Source of the DNA: Micrococcales bacterium
GTDB lineage: Bacteria; Actinomycetota; Actinomycetes; S36-B12; GCA-2699445
Length of the DNA: 36,919 nucleotides
NCBI GenBank assembly: GCA_002699445.1
Contig: PAAU01000081.1
Coordinates: forward strand, 1 to 36,919
Direction of reading: 5' to 3'
The notes beneath the pieces are model-generated. The model saw only the letters and a list, made by a program, of their open reading frames with translations, searched no databases and was not told where the DNA came from. Below are positions 1 through 9,458 of this stretch, in pieces (position 1 is the first letter of the stretch; each line of letters starts with the position of its first letter). The translations under genes were made by a program, and so were the position numbers.

Positions 1-758
1 TTGATTTTTCCTTGTAGCAACTCTGATCGTGGATCATGCCCGATTGCGACGAATAGGCCGGTGACTGCGAGTTCGGATTCAGTCTCGGTCCTGAGGTTGC
101 GGAGAGTGACTCCAGTCAGTTTGTCTTCACCGTGGGCCTCTACAACAGCAGAGTCCCAGACCATGGTTATTTTTGGGTCATTGTGCGCCCTATCGGCCAT
201 GATCTTGCTCGCGCGAAGTTCATCACGTCGGTGAATCAAGTACACCCGGTCCGCAAACCGGGTTAAGAATGTGGCCTCTTCGACGGCTGAGTCACCGCCC
301 CCGACTACTGCAATCTCTTGACCCTTGAAGAAGAAGCCGTCGCATGTGGCGCACCACGAGACACCATGGCCGCTTAGCTTTTTTTCGCCGGGTATACCCA
401 GTTCGCGGTATCCCGAACCCATGGCCAGGATGACCGCTCGCGACCGATGTTCGGTTCCATCGCCAGTGACGACGCTCTTGATGTCGCCGTCAAGTTCGAC
501 GGAAGTCACGTCGTCCGCCACTAGCGTCGCGCCAAATCGCTCGGCTTGAGCCTTCATCTGCATCATGAGCTCCGGGCCCATGATTCCCTCTGGAAAGCCA
601 GGAAAGTTCTCGACGTCGGTGGTGTTCATCAAAGCACCGCCCGCGGTGACGGCACCCTCAAACATGAGAGGTGAAAGCTGGGCACGAGCTGCGTACAGCG
701 CCGCGGTGTACCCGGCAGGCCCGGAACCGACAATGATTAGGTCGTGGATGCTGCTCAT
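1..758 (-). CDS. trxB: thioredoxin reductase (partial, C-terminus beyond window start)
   Basis: Reverse-strand translation from ATG at 758: [35 protein letters not shown]..., with CATCDGFFF redox motif and [17 protein letters not shown]-binding motif; runs off the window edge. Confidence 0.96.
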   Translation of the reverse strand, partial: MSSIHDLIIVGSGPAGYTAALYAARAQLSPLMFEGAVTAGGALMNTTDVENFPGFPEGIMGPELMMQMKAQAERFGATLVADDVTSVELDGDIKSVVTGDGTEHRSRAVILAMGSGYRELGIPGEKKLSGHGVSWCATCDGFFFKGQEIAVVGGGDSAVEEATFLTRFADRVYLIHRRDELRASKIMADRAHNDPKITMVWDSAVVEAHGEDKLTGVTLRNLRTETESELAVTGLFVAIGHDPRSELLQGKI

Positions 759-839
759 TGCTACCCCTTGTCCTCCCGCTGATATTAACGAGACTACCTA
801 GGACAACAGTCGGAGGTGACCGGAACATTCCGCGGTCGC

Positions 840-1475
840 TCACTGCAGAGGTGTGCTGACCATCACTTTTGCGCGGTTGCAGTCCACCGCAAGTGCCTGA
901 GGAGGCTCCGCTGCGGTGACGGCAACTAGAACCTCTTGTCCCTCGTACGTAGCCATATCTACCGCAAGAACACGCTGTTGCGGAATCACCGCAACAAGGC
1001 AGTCAGTCGCCTGCGTCACTCCACTCGAAGTGGGCCCGCCGGTCTGCAGTTCAGCATTGGTAGTGGTCGTGGTGCTCGAGGGACAGCTTGATGACTCGTT
1101 GACCAGTTGCTGAGCTTGTACCGCAAAGTCAGCTTCGGAGTAAGTTCTCCCGGTCTGGGCCGTCACCGCGCTCAGATCGCCCTCGGCGGAAATCGGCCTG
1201 CTGCAATCTGCGGCGACTGGTTGCGGTTCTGGTTCGCTACCGCCTGGTATGAAGATGACCCCCGCTAGCAGCGCTAATGCTGCCGCAGCCCCAAGTGGTA
1301 GCAACCAGCGTCTCTTAGGGGCGGTGTCGCGTTGATCTTGTTCACTTCGGAGGGCCTGTTGAATACGTTCGCCGACATCGGAGGGAATTTTTGGGGTGGC
1401 CTGCTGTCGTAGCAGATGACGAATCTCGGCCTGCTGGCCAGAATCATCGTTTTCCATCATCAACCTCCCGGACAT
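840..1475 (-). CDS. anti-sigma-factor-like single-TM protein, partner of the adjacent ECF sigma factor
   Basis: 211-aa ORF overlapping the sigma factor gene; one TM segment (RRWLLPLGAAAALALLAGVIFIPGG); position equivalent to the gene between sigM and trxB in other actinobacteria. True start may be at an internal Met. Confidence 0.7.
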   Translation of the reverse strand: MSGRLMMENDDSGQQAEIRHLLRQQATPKIPSDVGERIQQALRSEQDQRDTAPKRRWLLPLGAAAALALLAGVIFIPGGSEPEPQPVAADCSRPISAEGDLSAVTAQTGRTYSEADFAVQAQQLVNESSSCPSSTTTTTNAELQTGGPTSSGVTQATDCLVAVIPQQRVLAVDMATYEGQEVLVAVTAAEPPQALAVDCNRAKVMVSTPLQ

Positions 1476-2127
1476 CGTCGTTCTCGCCGGCGTTGTTTGG
1501 TGTGACGTGTGCCGTCTCGACGGGGTTCCGTAGTAGCTCGTGCATTCGTGACCGTCCCCGAAAGCAGCGACTCTTGATAGTGCCGTCGGGAACGTTGAGG
1601 ATCCTGCTCGCCTCTTCTACTGAGCAGCCCTGAAGATCAACGAGGGTCAACGCAAGCCGCTGTTCCTCTGGTAGCCGATCTAGCGCCTCGAGCACTGTGA
1701 TGCGGGTTACGTGCTCGTCGATGTGGTCTCGAGCGTCACGGGTCCCAAGGTCCGGCTCAGCTTCTGGCAGAGGAACTGTGGGCTTGCTCTTTCGGGCGCG
1801 AAGCCGATCTAGACAAGCGTTGACCACGATGCGATGTAGCCAGGTCGTGACTTTGGCATCCCCTCGAAAGGATTCGGCACGCCGAAAGGCGGAAATCATA
1901 GCCTCCTGCAAGGCATCGGCAGCATCCTCCTGATCACGACAAGTGCGAATGGCTACGGCCCACAGCCGGTCGGAGTGTCGGCGAAAGAGCTCCGAGAAAG
2001 CCTGGGTATCACCCGCGACGTGATCACTCAGCAGTTGCTGATCGTCGCGTGCACTGAAGTCGTCCATGTCTTGGTAAAGCCTACGCGTTGGGGAATCAGT
2101 GTTAGCGACGCCGGTCGTGTGAGTCAC
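1444..2127 (-). CDS. sigM: ECF RNA polymerase sigma factor, SigM-like
   Basis: Sigma-70 region 2 (FSELFRRHSDRLWAVAIRTCRDQEDAADALQEAMISAFRRAESFRGDAKVTTWLHRIVVNACLDRLRARK) and region 4 (LPEEQRLALTLVDLQGCSVEEASRILNVPDGTIKSRCFRGR). Confidence 0.95.
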   Translation of the reverse strand: MTHTTGVANTDSPTRRLYQDMDDFSARDDQQLLSDHVAGDTQAFSELFRRHSDRLWAVAIRTCRDQEDAADALQEAMISAFRRAESFRGDAKVTTWLHRIVVNACLDRLRARKSKPTVPLPEAEPDLGTRDARDHIDEHVTRITVLEALDRLPEEQRLALTLVDLQGCSVEEASRILNVPDGTIKSRCFRGRSRMHELLRNPVETAHVTPNNAGENDDVREVDDGKR

Positions 2128-3572
2128 CCGAGAATTCGGACCTCACGCAATCCACTACTGTACGTTTCGCCGTCGAATGGCAGCCGTGTAAGTTTAATGA
2201 GCACGAATCGAGCGTCAACCGCTTGCGGTGTCCGTACTCGAATTTTTTCTCCCGATCCTGTTATGGCTACTACTCCGGTGTACTTTTCCGGCTTCGCCTT
2301 GTTCTTGCGTTTCGAGGTAGCCACCACGAAGTCTGCGCCGCTGCCAGTGAGTTTGAGGTCGATGGCTCGGACCGGGCGCACGGACCCTAGGTCGAAGACG
2401 ATTCCTACACCACTCGCACCGGCGGGTTCGGAGATAAAATATGGCTCAGTAACCCAGGCCGTGGATTTATCGCCGTCGTAGGCCAGTTCAACCAGTTCCG
2501 GATTTTCGCTGCCGTTCCCCTCGGGATCAAAATCCGTTGCCGCCAAGATAGGGAACGGACCTTCCTCGGCCCATTCGGGATCCTCGACCACCGGAGTTTC
2601 CGCTGCGTCAGAAGTTGACGCTAGGACGTCGTTATTGTTACCGCCGAGCGTGAGCTGCCAGAGCAAGAGTAGGAGCCCGACCGCGGCTAACAGGGCGACC
2701 ACTGTCGTACCAACCCGACCAAGTAGCCGGTTAGTGACATTGTCTGTGTCATCACTTTGCCGGGTCTCGTCGGAGCGAGCACCGATTTTTACGGCCGCAG
2801 CCTCCAAAGAGTAAGTACATTCCGAGATATCGCTGAAGTGGGGCTGTTTTCGGGATCTAGCAACAGTTCGAAGTGAGCGGGCGACAACTCGGTCAAGTTC
2901 ACTGGGAATGCCAGGGACGACGCTGGATGGTGGCGAAGTTTTTCCATGAACCAAAGGCGCGGGCGGTAGACCGCGGCTGGAGCCCGGTCCGGGCCAGTGT
3001 CGGGTGAGTCCGGCATATAGCAAAGCCCCGACGCCGTGAATATCTGCCCGAAATGGATCATCAAAAGGATCAGCGGGGTGAAGAGCGGCATCAACTCCCA
3101 GCGCACGCAGCCTGACTTCGCGGGTGTCGGTAATCATCACCGAGCTTGGCCGGATTCGCCCGTGCGCTACTCCTGCGGCATGGGCGCTGCTAAGCGCCCG
3201 TGAAACTTCTAGTGCTACGACGGTCGCCTCTTGTAGAGACCAGTTTTCGTCGAGCAGTTCCAGCCAGTTGTACCCATCGACCCATTCGGTCACGATTCCC
3301 AACGAGGTATCGGTTTCGACGACGTCGAGCACGCGAACCAACCTACGGTCGTAAACCTTGGCCGCGTCAGCTGCAGCTTGGCGTAACGCGGGGGTTCGCG
3401 GATCGTCGAGTGGAATAAGCCGAACGCCGACGGTCCGCTGTAGGGCGGGATCGAAGGCCAACCACAACGCCGTGCCCGCGTGTTCCGCAGTTAGGTCCTG
3501 GAGAACGTATCTGCCAACCTCGCGCACTGCGGGGTCGGTAGGAATAGCCACGATGTCAGGATAGGTCATCAA
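2124..3572 (-). CDS. membrane-anchored protein pseudokinase with C-terminal extracellular domain
   Basis: N-terminal kinase-like fold with degenerate catalytic motif (HGRIRPSS in place of HRDLKPxN), TM (VGTTVVALLAAVGLLLLLWQL), discoidin-like C-terminus; adjacent to murJ. Confidence 0.8.
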   Translation of the reverse strand: MMTYPDIVAIPTDPAVREVGRYVLQDLTAEHAGTALWLAFDPALQRTVGVRLIPLDDPRTPALRQAAADAAKVYDRRLVRVLDVVETDTSLGIVTEWVDGYNWLELLDENWSLQEATVVALEVSRALSSAHAAGVAHGRIRPSSVMITDTREVRLRALGVDAALHPADPFDDPFRADIHGVGALLYAGLTRHWPGPGSSRGLPPAPLVHGKTSPPSSVVPGIPSELDRVVARSLRTVARSRKQPHFSDISECTYSLEAAAVKIGARSDETRQSDDTDNVTNRLLGRVGTTVVALLAAVGLLLLLWQLTLGGNNNDVLASTSDAAETPVVEDPEWAEEGPFPILAATDFDPEGNGSENPELVELAYDGDKSTAWVTEPYFISEPAGASGVGIVFDLGSVRPVRAIDLKLTGSGADFVVATSKRKNKAKPEKYTGVVAITGSGEKIRVRTPQAVDARFVLIKLTRLPFDGETYSSGLREVRILG

Positions 3573-3633
3573 ACGAGCAAGTCGACCCGGCTGCCATTTG
3601 TGTCAGAAGTTCTTCCGGAAGGAATGCGTGTCC

Positions 3634-4035
3634 TTACATCGTGGGAGTGGATACGTAGGTTTCGTCAGCTTGGGCCCAGTGAGCGATAGGACCAACGCGG
3701 TAGGTAACTAAGGTATTGATTTCGCGGTTAACGACAACCGTGACCGATCCATCCTTGGAGACGGCGATGGAGTCGGGCTCTAACTCTATCCCTCGAGACT
3801 CGGCTCGATTCTCAGCGAGCTTGACGGCATCCTTGGGAGACGCCCGTTTCAAGACCATGGCATCAGTCGCGGCTCGGGCAACAATCCGAGCGTCATCGGC
3901 CGCCGCGACCTTGCCGTACGCGATCGCGACCGCGTCGTAAAGCACTAGCCCGATCAGAACGAAGACCAGCGTAAGCCGCAGTAGCCAACCCATAACGATG
4001 GCGCCGTTATCGTCCCGTCGGTTACGCCAATCCAT
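3634..4035 (-). CDS. small membrane-anchored hypothetical protein (TadE-like architecture)
   Basis: 133-aa ORF, N-terminal TM (WLLRLTLVFVLIGLVLYDAVAIAYG) followed by a soluble domain; fits the gap between neighbouring genes. Confidence 0.6.
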   Translation of the reverse strand: MDWRNRRDDNGAIVMGWLLRLTLVFVLIGLVLYDAVAIAYGKVAAADDARIVARAATDAMVLKRASPKDAVKLAENRAESRGIELEPDSIAVSKDGSVTVVVNREINTLVTYRVGPIAHWAQADETYVSTPTM

Positions 4036-4119
4036 GCTGTGTGCATCGGGTGGTTGTTGGCTGGGCTTTAGGCCGACTTACCTTCGGTTATGCCTTTGCG
4101 CGGGCCGGGACTCCGTGAT

Positions 4120-5910
4120 TCACCTAGATCGCTGCAGTATCCGGTGGAAACCGTGAGATCCCCATCTGAGAACCTCCTGCATCTCCGGGACACGCATGAC
4201 TCGAGCGGCAATCGAAAACACAACGAGCACAGTGACTGACGTCACAAACAGAGTGATTAAGGCGCCACGGTAACCGTCCGCTGGGTCGAAACTTGTATTG
4301 AGCGCGAAGTTGGCGGCGGAACTGGCGGCCACGGCGAGCAATCCAGCAATGACCAATCGGCCTAGAACACCGATGGTCCTTTTGGAGTCGAGGGTGCCGT
4401 AGACACGTGCCAGCATCGGCCAGGCGACAAGAAGCGTGACTATATTCCCGGTCGAGAAAGCGGCAGCGATGGCACTTACCTGGGGGCCTCCTGGAGATAC
4501 GAGCGGAAACCAGAGAAGAGCGAGCACAATAAAAACTCCATTGGTCAAGATGGCAAGGAAAAATGGGGTTCTCGTATTCTCTCGTGCGTACCAACCGCGC
4601 TGCAGGACGTAGTAGAGCGTGAAAGCCGGAAGTCCCAGCATGAAGATGGAAAGGATGTTGCCTAAGAAAAGAGCCTGTTCCACGTCGGCAGCGCCGTAAC
4701 TAAACATAAGAGTGGCTAAGGGCTGCCCCACCAGGGTCAAAGCGATGGCTATCGGGGAAATGACAGTCATCACAAGACGCATGGTGTGGCCGATTTCCAT
4801 ACCGGCAAGTTTGTCTTTACCCGCGTGGACCATGCGCGACAACCCGGGCAACTGCGCAGTCACAATGGAGACCGTGACGATCCCGTGAGGAATCATGTAC
4901 ACCAGATAGGCATTGAGGTAGGTCGTGAGGCCTGCCGAGACAGCGTCGGCCGAGTTCGCGTCGACGTTGGCTTGAGTGGTCAAACGCGAAGAGACGATGA
5001 GTCCGACCTGAGTGACCGCGAAAAGACCTATAGTCCATCCGGCCAACTTCCCCGCTTTGGTAAGCCCCGCACCGCGCAATCGAGTTGTAAATTTCCACCT
5101 ATATCCCGTTTTTAGTACAACGGGAATCAGCACTATGGCTTGAGCCACGATCCCCAACGTTGTTCCGATACCAAGCCAGGCGGTTTCGGTTGAGCCGAGT
5201 AAGTCGTCGCCTCCTTCGTTGTAGCCAAAAATGAAGATGAAGGAGACATAGGTGGCGATCGCCACCAGATTGTTGAAAATGGGTGCAGCCATAGGCATGG
5301 TGAACTTGCCACGAGCATTAAGTACTTGACCGAGCATGGCGTAGATGCCAAAGAAGAAGATTTGGGGCAGACAGTACCGGGCAAAAGCTATCGCAAGATC
5401 AAGTTCGCCGGCGGAGTAAGCGTCCGTGGCATAAAGTCGAACGAGAAAAGGCGCCGCCGCCGTCGCCACGATTGTCAGCAGCAGCAGCGCAATTCCAGTC
5501 ACTGTCAGGAGCGAATCGGTATAGCTTTTGCCGCCGTCTGAATCATCTTTCATACGCCGCACAAGTTGTGGAACGAAGATGGCGTTCAGAGCGCCACCGA
5601 TGATCAGAGCGTAGACGGCATCAGGCAGAGTTCGACCCAAGGTAAAAGCATCCGCCGAGACAGTTACACCAATGGCTGCCACCAGCGCCATATTTCGGCC
5701 AAGACCGGTAATCCGGGAAAGAATTGTGGCTCCGGCCATGAGAGCGCTGTTGCGCAAAAGACCGGACTCTTGTGGAGTTTCCAAGTCTGGGCCCATCTCA
5801 TCGATGGGCTCTAGATCGGACAGCTGAGTAAGTTCCGAATCGATCTTCCCAGCGGAATCGGCACTAGTAGGAGTGGCCGCTTCATCATCTCCAGCATTAC
5901 TAGGACTCAT
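4120..5910 (-). CDS. murJ: lipid II flippase MurJ/MviN
   Basis: Multi-TM protein with MviN signatures (LLRNSALMAGATILSRITGLGRNMALVAAIG..., NAIFVPQLVRRM). ORF opens at 5958; ATG at 5910 (MSPSNAGDDEA) chosen. Confidence 0.95.
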   Translation of the reverse strand: MSPSNAGDDEAATPTSADSAGKIDSELTQLSDLEPIDEMGPDLETPQESGLLRNSALMAGATILSRITGLGRNMALVAAIGVTVSADAFTLGRTLPDAVYALIIGGALNAIFVPQLVRRMKDDSDGGKSYTDSLLTVTGIALLLLTIVATAAAPFLVRLYATDAYSAGELDLAIAFARYCLPQIFFFGIYAMLGQVLNARGKFTMPMAAPIFNNLVAIATYVSFIFIFGYNEGGDDLLGSTETAWLGIGTTLGIVAQAIVLIPVVLKTGYRWKFTTRLRGAGLTKAGKLAGWTIGLFAVTQVGLIVSSRLTTQANVDANSADAVSAGLTTYLNAYLVYMIPHGIVTVSIVTAQLPGLSRMVHAGKDKLAGMEIGHTMRLVMTVISPIAIALTLVGQPLATLMFSYGAADVEQALFLGNILSIFMLGLPAFTLYYVLQRGWYARENTRTPFFLAILTNGVFIVLALLWFPLVSPGGPQVSAIAAAFSTGNIVTLLVAWPMLARVYGTLDSKRTIGVLGRLVIAGLLAVAASSAANFALNTSFDPADGYRGALITLFVTSVTVLVVFSIAARVMRVPEMQEVLRWGSHGFHRILQRSR

Positions 5911-7948
5911 GGTGGCTCGCTTCCCGCTTGCGATGTCGGCGCCACAAGTTAAGGACAACTAGCAAGATCAAGGCACCGCCCCCGACACCGACGATGACGC
6001 CAGCGATCTGGGTAGCCGCGGTCGACCTGAGTTCCAGCGTCGCGGCGTCACTGAAGACATTTCCACTCTTGTCGCTGAGGACTACCTGCACTTGAACCGG
6101 TTGGGTTCCGAGGACTCTGACCGGTATCTCGAGGCTCGCTTTTCCCTTGGGTTCGATCGTTACCGGCTCGGGTGACAGGTAGTCGACTGAAATAGTGCTT
6201 TCAGTTGCCAGATCCACTTTGACTGTGACAGCTCGGTCTAGCTCATTGCTGACGGTAAGCGGCAGATTTCCCGAGTCACCAGCCAAAGTTATTGTGCCCT
6301 GGGTGGTAAGAACTCTGACGGATTCGCGCACCGCCGCCAGTTGGCTCTCGATCGCGGATACGAGCTGGTCTCTCTGGCGGGGTTGACCGCGCCAAAGAGA
6401 CGATGAGGCGCGTTGGATAGCTAGTTGAAAGGACTCACCGAAACCGTCGGGATCAGTGATGATCCCTAGTAGTCCATCGAGATCACGCTGAAGTTGCTTG
6501 ACCCGACGCATGTAGTCCTTGGGTAGCTGACCTTTGGTTGGCTGCGACGCCTCCCACATCGCCTTTCGAGGTACTGCCTCGGCTTGTAGCACTGCATCCA
6601 ATCCGACCAACTTGACCCAGGGTGCCTTAGTTAGTCGGCGAAGCAGTGACTCGGTCCAGCCCGAAGGAGGGTCCCAAAGCGGCGGCGGCATCGCAGCTAT
6701 GGTTCTCGGGCTGAGTGGACGTTCGAGAGTGACCATTGCCATTTCGGATAGAAAGCCTTGCATCGCCGTGCTGCGTATCGATTGACTGGCTAGCGATGAT
6801 TCGAGGTAGGAGTCGAGTTGTGAATCGGTCAGAATCACATCCAAGCTAGTGTCGCCGGCACTGATGCGAGTGACGCCTGACGGCGTGAACGGCAATAGCG
6901 GGGATGGGGGAAACACATCATCTGATGCGAGTGCAATTCGTAGTCCGGAGTCTGCCACCGCGGCCATTGCCTTGGGCCGGGTCACGGATCCAGGTGCGTC
7001 AAAGACAGCCGTTGGGTCAGCTTCGGGTGCGAAGCCACCGACGATGACCCGAGGAAGCGAGATGGCCCGTACTAAGTTGGAATCCAAGCCGTTGTCGATG
7101 AGCGCATCGGCATCAGCAAGGGCAAATTGTGGTACCGCGACGTTGGGTTGATTTTCTAGGACGGCGGAGAGCTGCCGACTCATCCGACCTGCGGCTTCGG
7201 TGGCATCTCCCGGCTGTAGACCGCTGGGACTCTCGGTCACGTATCCGCTAGACAGTTTGCGAGCTGATTGGGCTGTGGAGCTATCGATCAGCCAAGAGAC
7301 ATCGTGCTGGCTTCCAACGCTTACTAGGCGACTTAACCGCCCGTCTGGTTGATAGTCAGCGAGCACGCCTTCACCGACGACTAGGCGTTGAGCGGCGATT
7401 GCTGGATATTGAGTGACTGGCCAAAGTAAAGCCAGACGCGATCTCTTGAACTTTGCTGTTTCCGGAAACCACGGGAAAACGGTTCCAGCCGCGGTGAGGC
7501 GACTGGACCCAGACAAGGCCTCAACGAAGAGAGCGAATACTGCGCCCGACTCTCCAAGATTGAGTTCCGTCGCCGGAACCTGAAGACGGAAACTGAGCTG
7601 TTGTCCCGGCTGGAGCACCTCGCCCAACGATGTCAGCGAAGTAGGAACTGGCAATCCGGTGCGTTGACTGGTTCCAGTGAGAACTTGAGATATTTCCGGT
7701 CGCGCAGTCAATGGAGTAGGGGAAAAACGCAGTTGTACCGCGGGAAGCGGTATAGCCGTGGGGCCGGAGTTAGCAACTCGGCCGGTCACAGTCAGGTCAG
7801 CGGTGGGACCGGGTATCGCTGGCTTGAAAGAGTCGATGAAAATGCTGGGCCCAGCAGGCTCCTCCGCAACTGCCGACGTGGCCAGACCGTTCGGTAGTAA
7901 GAGACCAAGGCACAGGGCAACCAAGATCATGGCGCGGACATTTTTCAT
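5900..7948 (-). CDS. secreted/membrane DUF6049-type protein
   Basis: 682-aa ORF with signal peptide (MILVALCLGLLLPNGLATSAVA) and C-terminal TM (IAGVIVGVGGGALILLVVLNLW); position between murJ and NUDIX gene matches the actinobacterial conserved neighbour. Confidence 0.8.
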   Translation of the reverse strand: MKNVRAMILVALCLGLLLPNGLATSAVAEEPAGPSIFIDSFKPAIPGPTADLTVTGRVANSGPTAIPLPAVQLRFSPTPLTARPEISQVLTGTSQRTGLPVPTSLTSLGEVLQPGQQLSFRLQVPATELNLGESGAVFALFVEALSGSSRLTAAGTVFPWFPETAKFKRSRLALLWPVTQYPAIAAQRLVVGEGVLADYQPDGRLSRLVSVGSQHDVSWLIDSSTAQSARKLSSGYVTESPSGLQPGDATEAAGRMSRQLSAVLENQPNVAVPQFALADADALIDNGLDSNLVRAISLPRVIVGGFAPEADPTAVFDAPGSVTRPKAMAAVADSGLRIALASDDVFPPSPLLPFTPSGVTRISAGDTSLDVILTDSQLDSYLESSLASQSIRSTAMQGFLSEMAMVTLERPLSPRTIAAMPPPLWDPPSGWTESLLRRLTKAPWVKLVGLDAVLQAEAVPRKAMWEASQPTKGQLPKDYMRRVKQLQRDLDGLLGIITDPDGFGESFQLAIQRASSSLWRGQPRQRDQLVSAIESQLAAVRESVRVLTTQGTITLAGDSGNLPLTVSNELDRAVTVKVDLATESTISVDYLSPEPVTIEPKGKASLEIPVRVLGTQPVQVQVVLSDKSGNVFSDAATLELRSTAATQIAGVIVGVGGGALILLVVLNLWRRHRKREASHHES

Positions 7949-8445
7949 GCGGTGAGTTCCGAAATCCTACATTTGGCTTTGTCTAGTAGTGCACGCTGGT
8001 CAGCGTAGGTCAATCGACCCGATACTTTGCGGAGGGGAACCCATTCGACGGAGTCCACTTCCGGATCGACGTCTGAAAGATCCCCGCCAACCCGAATCAT
8101 GAGGTAATGATGCACCGTTTTATGGATCCGGTTCTCTCCAACGGTGAAGGAGAAATCGATCTCTCCCAGCAGTGAGAGAGCCCGAGCTGAGACTCCGGTC
8201 TCCTCCGAAACTTCCCGAACCGCGGTCTGCTCGAAAGTTTCTCCTGGTTCTACGTGGCCTTTGGGGAAACTCCAAACTCGTCGGTTCCGACGATCGATTC
8301 GTGAGATAAGCACGGCGTGGGCAGATGTCGACAGTCGGTCGAGGACTAGACCACCGGCACTTGTTTCCTCTACCGCTCCGTGCCGGTGCGCTCGTATTAG
8401 CGGCCGCTTATCGCTGAGCGACCGAGGCCAACCGCTGTGATCCAT
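7945..8445 (-). CDS. NUDIX hydrolase (MutT-like)
   Basis: NUDIX box GHVEPGETFEQTAVREVSEETGV. Start at Met 51 of the supplied ORF (MDHSGWPRS...) preferred. Confidence 0.9.
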   Translation of the reverse strand: MDHSGWPRSLSDKRPLIRAHRHGAVEETSAGGLVLDRLSTSAHAVLISRIDRRNRRVWSFPKGHVEPGETFEQTAVREVSEETGVSARALSLLGEIDFSFTVGENRIHKTVHHYLMIRVGGDLSDVDPEVDSVEWVPLRKVSGRLTYADQRALLDKAKCRISELTA

Positions 8446-8579
8446 ACTCAAACGATAAGCCTCTTCGAGCGTGTCACGAGGCTGCGGCGCCTGAGCTCTC
8501 TGATGTCGATGCTGGTATTCAGGCTCCACAGAAGCGTCCCGGTACACTATCGCCGATCGAACTGAGAGGAGTCCGGATC

Positions 8580-9452
8580 GTGGTGAAACCAACATTCCTC
8601 ATTGTGGGGGCGCAAAAAGCCGGGACCACGAGCCTGTATAGCGCTATGCGTCAGCACCCCCACATCGGTCGAGCCAACAAGAAGGAACTGCACTTCTTCG
8701 ATCGGTTTTACCACCGCGGAATGGCATGGTACGAGAAGCAGTTCCGTGTCGAGGCCCAGCACGTGCAAGTGGGTGAATCGACCCCCGTATATATGTACGA
8801 CGAACTGGTTCGAGGTCGAATCGCTCGTGACCTACCTGACATAAAGATCCTGGCGATACTTCGAGATCCAGTGGCACGGGCTTATTCACATTTTTGGCAT
8901 TCCCGAAGATTTGATCAAGAGAGCGCTAGTTCGTTCGAGGAGGCTTTGGCGGTCGAGCCGCAGCGTCTCGAGGAAATCCGGGAGCAAATACGGCAGCCCG
9001 ATGCCAATGGTTGTGAAGGGTGGACGTATCCGAAGGTTCGACGGAGTTACTGGTGGTCCTACGCTGATCGTGGCCGTTACGTTGCTCAGCTCGAAGATCT
9101 GGAGCGATTGTTCGGACGTGATCGGATCCTTGTTCTGACTCTGGAGGAGACAAAGCAAAATCCGGAACAGCAGATTTCGGCGGCTTTGGAACACATCGGT
9201 GTAGATCCGGCGCTGCATGGGGAGTACGAGCTGCCACGGCGCAACACCTATTCCAAGATCTCTCGACAGGAAACCCGACGCCTCCGTGAAGAAGGCAAAA
9301 GTATTCCGAGTGAGGCAACCGATGGTTCCTACCCGCCAATCCAGCCAGCGACGCGAGAGAAGTTGATGGATGAGTTCGCGGAGCATGACATTCGGCTGAA
9401 GAAGTGGCTCAGCAGGGGCGCTTTGCCGTGGCAATCGCGGGCAAATGATTGA
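8580..9452 (+). CDS. PAPS-dependent sulfotransferase domain protein
   Basis: 5'-phosphosulfate loop (FLIVGAQKAGTTSLYSAM) and 3'-phosphate motif (LRDPVARAYSHFWH). Confidence 0.92.
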   Translation: MVKPTFLIVGAQKAGTTSLYSAMRQHPHIGRANKKELHFFDRFYHRGMAWYEKQFRVEAQHVQVGESTPVYMYDELVRGRIARDLPDIKILAILRDPVARAYSHFWHSRRFDQESASSFEEALAVEPQRLEEIREQIRQPDANGCEGWTYPKVRRSYWWSYADRGRYVAQLEDLERLFGRDRILVLTLEETKQNPEQQISAALEHIGVDPALHGEYELPRRNTYSKISRQETRRLREEGKSIPSEATDGSYPPIQPATREKLMDEFAEHDIRLKKWLSRGALPWQSRAND

Positions 9453-9458
9453 TGGGCA

